Shown: in pieces, positions 1 to 4,746 of the stretch
Layout of the letters: each line of letters starts with the position of its first letter
Position numbering within the stretch: the first letter of the stretch is position 1
Assembly: GCA_016278585.1 (NCBI GenBank)
Contig: JADQBO010000082.1
Coordinates: forward strand, 1-7,975
Length of the DNA: 7,975 nucleotides
From: Desulfosporosinus sp.
GTDB taxonomy: Bacteria > Bacillota > Desulfitobacteriia > Desulfitobacteriales > Desulfitobacteriaceae
Direction: 5' to 3'
Made by a program: the position numbers and the translations under genes
Notes under the pieces: generated by a model
What the model was told of the DNA's origin: nothing
Databases searched by the model: none
Seen by the model: only the letters and a program-made list of their open reading frames with translations

Positions 1-2
1 CC

Positions 3-143
3 CATCCCTCACCCAAATACCAAGAAGTATTAGAACTTGCCGAAAATGGACAATGTATACCGGAAATTGCCCAGCACTTACTCCTAAGCCAAGATGCCGT
101 GAGGATGGTCTTGAAGTTACAGCCAAAAGGAGAGACCAGATGA
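3..143 (+). CDS. C-terminal end of a small helix-turn-helix protein (partial, DUF6115-like)
   Basis: The reading frame enters from the left edge and is open from the first complete codon at 3 to a TGA at 141-143, giving 46 residues. It reads KYQEVLELAENGQCIPEIAQ, then a short turn, LSQDAVRMVLKLQ and a basic tail. This looks like a helix-turn-helix unit in which a helix ending in EIAQ is followed by a second helix. Short C-terminal HTH units of this kind end DUF6115-type proteins of Clostridia, which often have an N-terminal membrane helix; that assignment is from memory and the N-terminal part is outside the window. Its stop codon overlaps the start of the next gene in an ATGA, so the two are very likely co-translated. 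The overlapping frame that could start at ATG 53 has no sensible protein before residue 30. Confidence is good that this is coding and modest for the family. Confidence 0.6.
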   Translation, partial: HPSPKYQEVLELAENGQCIPEIAQHLLLSQDAVRMVLKLQPKGETR

Positions 144-604
144 AAGTAACGCGTTCTTATTGGCTCGGATTAGGGTCAGGACTTATTTTAAGTGCCATGT
201 TAACTCTTGCTTTTTCTCAGCAGGGACAAGTGCTATTACCACAAGGACAAGAATTATCGGCTGGTCAAGGAGTTAATAATCCTGAAACAACGCCTTCCCA
301 GTCCGAGGAGACACAACAATCTGATCCTTCTCCATTTGTTCAAACACCCGATGAGCCACAACCACAAAATTTGCCCTCTGAAATTCAAACCTCTTCCCAA
401 GTTGAGCGGGAGTTTGTTATTCCAAAGGGAGCTAGCGCAGAAAAAATTGCTAAATTGTTGTTGTCCCAAGACTTTATTAACGATGAAGCAGCATTCCTAG
501 AGCTCGTTCATCAAATGAAAGTAGAAAGACAGTTTAGAGCAGGGACCTTCAGTTTATCCTTGGGCCTTAATGAGGAGGCATTGATCGGTCAATTACTGAA
601 GTAG
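140..604 (+). CDS. Membrane-anchored protein with YceG/MltG-like N-terminal domain, no transglycosylase domain
   Basis: This is a 154-residue protein. I take ATG 140 as the start because it overlaps the upstream stop as ATGA and has AAGGAGAG at 126-133; the frame could be extended upstream to ATG 53, but that would overlap the preceding gene heavily. Residues about 7-26 form one hydrophobic membrane segment after a short basic N-terminus. Residues about 40-88 are a low-complexity linker rich in Q, S, P, E and T. Residues 90-154 resemble the LysM-like N-terminal subdomain of the endolytic transglycosylase MltG/YceG: FVIPKGASAEKIAKLL, then a phenylalanine-containing helix, RAGTFSLSLGLNEEALIGQL. 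Full MltG proteins are over 300 residues and carry a catalytic glutamate in a later domain; that domain is absent here. The protein is therefore probably a non-catalytic envelope protein with the domain facing outside. Its role is unknown. A terminator follows directly. Confidence 0.8.
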   Translation: MKVTRSYWLGLGSGLILSAMLTLAFSQQGQVLLPQGQELSAGQGVNNPETTPSQSEETQQSDPSPFVQTPDEPQPQNLPSEIQTSSQVEREFVIPKGASAEKIAKLLLSQDFINDEAAFLELVHQMKVERQFRAGTFSLSLGLNEEALIGQLLK

Positions 605-637
605 GTGGGGAAGATTTAGATTTATAGTTGAAGATAT

Positions 638-661
638 GCTTGCAGTTTTGCAAGCTTTTTT
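638..661 (+). terminator. Intrinsic terminator after the MltG-like gene
   Basis: A perfect 7-bp stem GCTTGCA / TGCAAGC with a GTTT loop is followed at once by six T residues (656-661). It starts 34 bp after the stop codon and separates the envelope genes from the arginase region. Repeat cassette A begins just behind the T-tract. Confidence 0.88.
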
Positions 662-694
662 CGTACTGTCAGAAGTATAAATTTTCGTTATATA

Positions 695-830
695 CTGCAA
701 GAACGGCTAATCCGTGCGAAGACAGTGTCTGCAAGAACGGCTAATCCGTGCGAAGACAGTGTCTGCAAGAAAGACTAATCCGTGCGAAGACAGTGTCTGC
801 AAGAAGGTCTAATTCGTGCGAAGACAGTGT
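695..830 (+). repeat. Four tandem 34-bp repeat units (cassette A core)
   Basis: The unit boundaries fall at 695, 729, 763 and 797 with no gaps. Units 1 and 2 are identical over 34 bp. Units 3 and 4 differ mainly in the tetranucleotide at unit positions 10-13 (CGGC, CGGC, AGAC, GGTC), plus one C-to-T change in unit 4. In units 1 and 2 the variable segment can pair with CCGT just downstream (ACGG, CTAAT loop, CCGT). Every junction contains AGACA-G-TGTCT, a small inverted repeat. Confidence 0.93.
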
Positions 831-832
831 CT

Positions 833-865
<33 letters not shown>

Positions 866-932
866 CGCCAGCCAAGTTTTCTTTATTTAATAGGTAATAA
901 GAAATTGGACAAAATGAGGAGACAAGCTTTAC

Positions 933-977
933 GTGGATAGTTTAAGTAAAGTATTAAAGCAGGAATTGGGAGAATAA
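933..977 (+). CDS. Possible 14-codon leader ORF ahead of arginase
   Basis: A GTG at 933 opens a frame of 14 codons reading (M)DSLSKVLKQELGE and stopping at TAA 975-977, two bases before the arginase ATG. AGGAG at 917-921 could serve it, at 11-nt spacing. The codons are ordinary for this genome and the peptide could form an amphipathic helix. The arginase ribosome binding site lies inside its last codons, so translation could be coupled. It may equally be chance, or the remnant of a lost gene; in-frame stop TGA 915-917 bounds it upstream. Low confidence. Confidence 0.2.
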   Translation: MDSLSKVLKQELGE

Positions 978-979
978 GC

Positions 980-1882
980 ATGCAAAAAAAAGCTATCAGG
1001 ATTATAGGGGTACCCATTGACTTAGGTGCAGATCGTCGTGGAGTGGATATGGGACCAAGTGCTATTCGCTATGCTGGATTGAATGGAAGGTTAAAGCGTT
1101 TAGGTTGGGATGTCGAGGATCACGGCAATTTAGAGGTTCCGGTCCCAGAAACACGAGAGATCAAGGACAAGCGGCTCAAGTATTTGGAGGAAATTGTCAC
1201 CATCAATGAAGGTCTTCATCTCATCGTATCAGAGGCAATAAAGGACGGGGTTGTTCCCTTAATTATTGGTGGAGACCATAGCTTAGGAATCGGCACTCTA
1301 GCGGGACTGGCCTTGGATAATCGTTCATTTGGATTAATTTGGTTTGATACACATGGAGATTATAATTCTCTTGATACCACCGCAAGCGGAAATATTCATG
1401 GTATGCCATTAGCTGTTGCTAACGGTGTTGGCGCTCCGGAATTAACGTCTATCGGCGGGATACGAAAAAAGTTACGAGAGGAAAATACCGTAATCATTGG
1501 GGCTCGTGACATGGATCCTCAAGAGAAGGAACAGCTTCGCCAAACTAAAATCACCGTTTTTACAATGCGGGATATCGATCAAATCGGAATGACGGAAGTA
1601 GTCACCCAGAGTATTAAAATTGCTTCCCAGGGGACGGATGGAGTACATGTCAGCTTTGATATGGATGTGATTGATCCTGAGGAGGCACCGGGTGTTGGAA
1701 CTCCGGTTCCGGGAGGAGTTACATATCGGGAGGCCCATTTAGCGATGGAACTCTTGGCAGATTCAGGATGTATTTCGAGCATGGATTTCGTAGAAGTAAA
1801 CCCGATCTTAGATCACCAAAATAAAACAGCTAAACTAGCGGTAGGGTTGATTTGTTCAGCATTTGGTGAACGTATTTTCTAA
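980..1882 (+). CDS. rocF: Arginase (L-arginine amidinohydrolase)
   Basis: A 300-residue ureohydrolase predicted to split L-arginine into L-ornithine and urea in the cytoplasm, using a binuclear manganese centre. All six expected metal ligands are visible: H100 in GGDHS, D123, H125 and D127 in DTHGD, and D227 and D229 in SFDMDVIDP. The arginase-type substrate loop is present (N129, S136 in TASGNIHGMP, H140) and E272 sits in VEVNPILD. The SGN-HG loop and the close likeness to Bacillus RocF, including APGVGTPVPGG and TYREAHLAMELLA, favour arginase over agmatinase or formimidoglutamase. Length is normal for the family. Unusual points are T124 where Bacillus enzymes have Ala (DAHGD) and DMDVIDP in place of DLDGLDP. 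GGGAGA at 968-973 precedes ATG 980 by 6 nt. It lies upstream of arginine biosynthesis genes, which is an uncommon pairing. No terminator is seen between it and the M20D gene. Confidence 0.93.
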   Translation: MQKKAIRIIGVPIDLGADRRGVDMGPSAIRYAGLNGRLKRLGWDVEDHGNLEVPVPETREIKDKRLKYLEEIVTINEGLHLIVSEAIKDGVVPLIIGGDHSLGIGTLAGLALDNRSFGLIWFDTHGDYNSLDTTASGNIHGMPLAVANGVGAPELTSIGGIRKKLREENTVIIGARDMDPQEKEQLRQTKITVFTMRDIDQIGMTEVVTQSIKIASQGTDGVHVSFDMDVIDPEEAPGVGTPVPGGVTYREAHLAMELLADSGCISSMDFVEVNPILDHQNKTAKLAVGLICSAFGERIF

Positions 1883-1993
1883 GGATTTACAACACAGATC
1901 TAATCAAACATTTAAAAAATAGAATACTTTCAAAATAATCCATTGCAGATAAATTGGACTATGGGTTAAAATGAATAAGGAGGACTCTTGGGA

Positions 1994-2125
1994 GTGGTTT
2001 TTGGGGTGCTTTTATGGGCTGGAAGTGATATGCTCTATAAAGGATTGAATTTTCTGCTAGCTATACTCACTGAGTCCCTAAGTGTATGTTTAACGATTCT
2101 AAACGATAGCTTCGCGACCTTATAA
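1994..2125 (+). CDS. Possible small hydrophobic protein, 43 residues
   Basis: A GTG at 1994 (or an in-frame TTG at 1988) opens a frame to TAA at 2123-2125. It is preceded by a near-perfect ribosome binding site, AAGGAGG at 1977-1983, at 10 nt (GTG) or 4 nt (TTG). The product is about 43 residues and rich in L, F, V and I, with few charges (FGVLLWAGSDMLYKGLNFLL in the first half). It would probably be one membrane helix. It fills the 280-bp gap between arginase and the M20D gene. I do not recognise the sequence. An overlapping frame from ATG 1971 (25 residues) has no ribosome binding site. It could be a real small membrane protein, or a chance frame behind an AG-rich stretch. Confidence 0.3.
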   Translation: MVFGVLLWAGSDMLYKGLNFLLAILTESLSVCLTILNDSFATL

Positions 2126-2129
2126 ACCA

Positions 2130-2151
2130 ACTATAGAATATAATTTATAGT
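2130..2151. promoter_or_regulatory. Inverted repeat over a -10-like TATAAT ahead of the M20D gene
   Basis: ACTATA (2130-2135) and TATAGT (2146-2151) form a perfect 6-bp dyad with a 10-bp spacer. The spacer contains TATAAT (2139-2144). No good -35 hexamer lies 16-18 bp upstream. This could be an operator over a weak promoter about 40 bp before the start codon, but AT-rich DNA gives such patterns by chance. Confidence 0.3.
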
Positions 2152-2182
2152 AAAAGAATTTGTGAAGAGAGATGGGATATCC

Positions 2183-3349
2183 ATGGATGCGATTAAGGCA
2201 TATTTTAAAGATCAGGCAAAGCATCTACGGAAAGAAGTGTGGGAGGTTGCCCGCCAGATTGGAGAGCATCCTGAACTCGGTTATCAGGAATACTTTGCAT
2301 CGAATAGCTTAGCCAGTTTTCTTAAAAAACATGGCTTTAAAGTAGATCAGGGGACCGCGGGGATGGAGACGGCGTTTTTAGCAAGATTTTCAAGTCATCG
2401 TCCAGGGCCTAGAATTGCCTTTTTGGCCGAATATGATGCTTTGCCAGTAATAGGTCATGGTTGTGGGCACAATTTAATAGGAGCGGCTAGCGCGGGAGCA
2501 GCGGCAGTTTTAAGTAAGAGTTTAGACCTAGTAGGAGAAATTTTAGTCATCGGCTCTCCGGCAGAAGAGACCAGCGGAGGAAAAGTAACGTTGGTTGAAA
2601 ACGGAGTTTTTAAGGATGTTGATGCTGCGTTAATGTTTCATCCAGGCAGTCAAAATGTCCCTGTTATTTCTAGCTTAGCCTTAGATGCTTTGGAATTTAC
2701 ATTTCATGGACGAGCTGCCCATGCTGTGGCAGCGTCCCGTTTTGGGATCAATGCTTTAGATGCAGTTGTTAATTTTTTTGTGGGGATTAACGCTTTAAAA
2801 AAGCAGATTTCCAATGATATGAAGGTAAATGGAATTATTACCGAGGGGGGGACAGCCCCCAATATTATCCCAGAACGCGCAGTGGCAAGATTTTATCTGC
2901 GAGCACGAAAACGTAAAGACCTCGAGGAATTGAAAGAACAAGTCATACGTTGTGCTGAAGGGGCGGCTTCCATGGTTTCAGCAGAAATGACTTGGCATAA
3001 ATTTGAGTTTTCTTATGATGAAATGCATACTAATTTATCTTTGGCAGAATGTTTTACTAGAAACCTGTCTGAGATGGGCATCGATCAGATAGCCCCTCCC
3101 CAAACTGCTATGGGGTCTGTAGATATGGGAAATGTCAGCCGAGTTGTTCCGGCTATTCATCCCTATTTAACCTTAGGAACAGGCACAGAGGTCCCTCATA
3201 CGCGAGAATTTACCCAAGTGTCCCTGTCATCAGATGGGGAAAGCTTAGTTTTGTTGGCCATGCAGGCGCTCGCCTTAACGGGTTGGGATGTTTTAACCAA
3301 TAAGAAACTCTTACAAAAGATCAAGCGAGAGTTTCATTTGTTAAAGTGA
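2183..3349 (+). CDS. M20D-family metallo-amidohydrolase / dipeptidase (AbgB/PM20D2-like)
   Basis: A 388-residue cytoplasmic zinc or manganese amidohydrolase, expected to cleave an amide bond in an acyl-amino acid or small dipeptide. Numbered from ATG 2183: GHGCGHNLIG (91-100) carries the metal site residues C94 and H96; E128-E129 (GSPAEETSGG) hold the catalytic base and a ligand; H153 is in MFHPG; GRAAHA (176-181) belongs to the dimerisation domain; NGIITEGG and APNIIPER follow; and GSVDMGNVS, AIHP and H339 in HTREF complete the second half. HGCGHN is typical of the AbgB/PM20D2 branch rather than indole-acetyl-amino acid hydrolases (HACGHD). A frame-extending GTG exists at 2162, but ATG 2183 has GAAGAGAG at 2164-2171 and begins where relatives usually begin. 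PM20D2-like enzymes are known to act on dipeptides with basic residues. The neighbouring arginase makes a basic-peptide or acyl-arginine substrate plausible, but that is inference. Confidence 0.88.
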   Translation: MDAIKAYFKDQAKHLRKEVWEVARQIGEHPELGYQEYFASNSLASFLKKHGFKVDQGTAGMETAFLARFSSHRPGPRIAFLAEYDALPVIGHGCGHNLIGAASAGAAAVLSKSLDLVGEILVIGSPAEETSGGKVTLVENGVFKDVDAALMFHPGSQNVPVISSLALDALEFTFHGRAAHAVAASRFGINALDAVVNFFVGINALKKQISNDMKVNGIITEGGTAPNIIPERAVARFYLRARKRKDLEELKEQVIRCAEGAASMVSAEMTWHKFEFSYDEMHTNLSLAECFTRNLSEMGIDQIAPPQTAMGSVDMGNVSRVVPAIHPYLTLGTGTEVPHTREFTQVSLSSDGESLVLLAMQALALTGWDVLTNKKLLQKIKREFHLLK

Positions 3350-3401
3350 CCGATGGAAGGCATAAATAGTTATAGAAGTGGAACATTAAATTTAAACAAG
3401 C

Positions 3402-3430
3402 AAAGGAAGGGGAAACCCTTTCTTTTTTTT
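3402..3430 (+). terminator. Intrinsic terminator after the M20D gene
   Basis: A 10-bp stem (AAAGGAAGGG at 3402-3411 with CCCTTTCTTT at 3416-3425, one G-U pair) closes a GAAA loop and is followed by more T residues to 3430. It isolates the arginase-M20D transcript from the arg operon. Repeat cassette B begins at the end of the T-tract. Confidence 0.85.
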
Positions 3431-3600
3431 ACTTTCAGAAAGTATAAACTTTCGTTATATACTGCAAGAAAGACTAATCCGTGCGAAGACAGTGTCTGCA
3501 AGAAGGGTTAATCAGTGCGAAGACAGTGTCTGCAAGAAGGGTTAATCCGTGCGAAGACAATGTCTTCGTGTGTGTGTGGGCGCCAGCCAAGTTTTCTTTA
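3430..3600 (+). repeat. Repeat cassette B: leader, three 34-bp tandem units, palindrome, (GT)5, conserved tail
   Basis: Second copy of the cassette at 664-885, in the same orientation. The leader at 3430-3461 contains a perfect hairpin, GAAAGT / ACTTTC with an ATAA loop (3438-3453), which has decayed in cassette A. Three 34-bp units follow (3462-3495, 3496-3529, 3530-3563), with variable tetranucleotides AGAC, GGGT and GGGT. CTTC, (GT)5 at 3568-3577 and the 23-bp tail at 3578-3600 complete it. The tail ends 8 bp before the -35 of the argC promoter. Together with the terminator and promoter it accounts for the 329-bp gap between genes. Confidence 0.9.
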
Positions 3601-3608
3601 GATAACAG

Positions 3609-3637
3609 TTGAATGTTTATGCAAGTGTATGTATAAT
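3609..3637 (+). promoter_or_regulatory. Sigma-A-type promoter of the arg operon
   Basis: TTGAAT (3609-3614, 4 of 6 to TTGACA), a 17-bp spacer and a perfect TATAAT (3632-3637) place transcription initiation near 3644, about 35 nt before the argC start codon. The short leader leaves no room for a T-box or riboswitch, and none is visible. Confidence 0.75.
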
Positions 3638-3643
3638 TATTAA
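3610..3643. promoter_or_regulatory. Tandem ARG-box-like operators (ArgR/AhrC) over the argC promoter
   Basis: Box 1 (3610-3623) is TGAAT-GTTT-ATGCA and box 2 (3630-3643) is TGTAT-AATT-ATTAA. Both fit the general TNNAT-4-ATNNA form of ArgR/AhrC sites, box 1 closely. Their centres are 20 bp apart, the spacing known for paired ARG boxes bound by one hexamer. Box 1 overlaps the -35 and box 2 covers the -10, an arrangement suited to repression by arginine-bound repressor. Box 2 is AT-rich and less specific. The repressor gene is not in the window. Confidence 0.65.
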
Positions 3644-3678
3644 AAATAGGCAATCGCTTGAAAGGGAAGGTTTAAGAT

Positions 3679-4704
3679 ATGAATGTCGGTATTCTTGGTG
3701 CTACGGGCTACGCAGGGCAGGAATTAGTTCGAATATTACATCGCCATGAAGGGGTGAAAAAATTATATTTGGCATCGTCCAGCGTTGCGGGGGAGAACTA
3801 TGAAACAATATATCCACATTGGCTAGGTCAAAATGTGGGAATCTTGCAAGATGAAACTATACCAGATGTGGATGTTCTCTTTTGTGCTCTTCCCCATGGA
3901 TTGACGGCCGAAAGAACCAGTGCTTTCTTGGAGCGGAAGATTAAAGTCATTGATCTTGGGGCTGACTTTCGCTTAAATTCGGCGAAGATTTACGAGGAGT
4001 GGTATAAAATCAAACATCCTGCCACCGAGTTACTCCAAGATGCAGTCTATGGTTTACCGGAGCTTTATCGTGATCAAATTCGAGGGAAATCCTTAATCGC
4101 TAACCCAGGTTGCTACCCAACAGCAACGTTGCTTGCACTCGTTCCTTTGCTACGGAAACGATTAATTCAAACCGGTTATTTAATCATTGATGCCAAATCG
4201 GGTGTATCTGGAGCAGGCCGAGGGGTCTCTCTAGGCACGCACTACGCTGAGGTAAACGAAAACTTTAAAGCGTATGGGGTGGCTAACCACCGTCATACAC
4301 CAGAAATTGAACAAGAACTCTCTCGTGCCTCAGGGGAGCCTCTAACTGTGAACTTTACCCCACATTTAGTCCCTATGACACGGGGGATGCTGGTTACGAT
4401 ATATGCTAAGGTTTCAGAAGGGGTCCTTGAAGAAGACCTGCGAAGATGCTGGTTGGATATGTATGAGGAAGAGGAATTTATCCATCTTTTACCGCCAGGG
4501 ACTTGGCCCCAGACTAAATTTTCCAGTGGGAGCAACCATGCCTTTTTACAATTGACGGTGGATAAAAGGACCGGGAATGCAGTCATTGTAGCTACTATTG
4601 ATAACTTGTTAAAGGGTGCAGCAGGTCAGGCCATTCAAAACATGAATCTCGTTATGGGGTGGCCTGAAGGGCAAGGGCTAAAGGGGACAGCCCTTTGGCC
4701 GTAA
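3679..4704 (+). CDS. argC: N-acetyl-gamma-glutamyl-phosphate reductase
   Basis: A 341-residue enzyme for the third step of ornithine synthesis: NADPH-dependent reduction of N-acetylglutamyl phosphate to the semialdehyde, in the cytoplasm. The N-terminal nucleotide-binding loop is GATGYAG (7-13). FCALPHG, DLGADFRL (92-99) and YGLPELYR (124-131) are family blocks. The catalytic cysteine is C145 in NPGCYPTA, followed by DAKSGVSGAGRG (171-182) and the histidine motif HRHTPEI (204-210). HLVPMTRGM and the C-terminal TIDNLLKGAAGQA close the family signature. Length is typical. GGGAAGG at 3664-3670 sits 8 nt before ATG 3679. It is the first gene of the arg operon, directly under the promoter with ARG boxes; argJ follows after 42 bp. 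Confidence 0.97.
   Translation: MNVGILGATGYAGQELVRILHRHEGVKKLYLASSSVAGENYETIYPHWLGQNVGILQDETIPDVDVLFCALPHGLTAERTSAFLERKIKVIDLGADFRLNSAKIYEEWYKIKHPATELLQDAVYGLPELYRDQIRGKSLIANPGCYPTATLLALVPLLRKRLIQTGYLIIDAKSGVSGAGRGVSLGTHYAEVNENFKAYGVANHRHTPEIEQELSRASGEPLTVNFTPHLVPMTRGMLVTIYAKVSEGVLEEDLRRCWLDMYEEEEFIHLLPPGTWPQTKFSSGSNHAFLQLTVDKRTGNAVIVATIDNLLKGAAGQAIQNMNLVMGWPEGQGLKGTALWP
4673..4695 (+). other. Hairpin at the 3' end of argC
   Basis: AAGGGCT (4673-4679) and AGCCCTT (4689-4695) form a perfect 7-bp stem with a 9-nt loop inside the last codons of argC. No T-run follows, so it is not a standard terminator. It may be an mRNA-stability or processing element, or chance. Confidence 0.3.
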
Positions 4705-4746
4705 AACTTATCATAAGTCTATTTCTATATATGGAGGAGAGTGTGA

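Noticed and set aside
53..139. Upstream extension of the MltG-like protein to ATG 53
   Set aside because: The extension lies over the preceding HTH-type gene in another frame, has no membrane-protein character, and the ATGA overlap with a ribosome binding site supports ATG 140.
695..830. Tandem 34-bp repeats as a CRISPR array
   Set aside because: The units are directly adjacent with no unique spacers and there are no cas genes in the window.
905..933. TTGGAC-17-TTTACG as the arginase promoter
   Set aside because: The -10 hexamer matches only 3 of 6 bases, so it was not listed as a feature.
2130..2151. ARG box ahead of the M20D gene
   Set aside because: The AT-rich dyad does not fit the TNNAT-4-ATNNA arrangement; it is kept only as a weak generic dyad.
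3644..3678. T-box or riboswitch in the argC leader
   Set aside because: The predicted leader is only about 35 nt and no T-box antiterminator motif is present.
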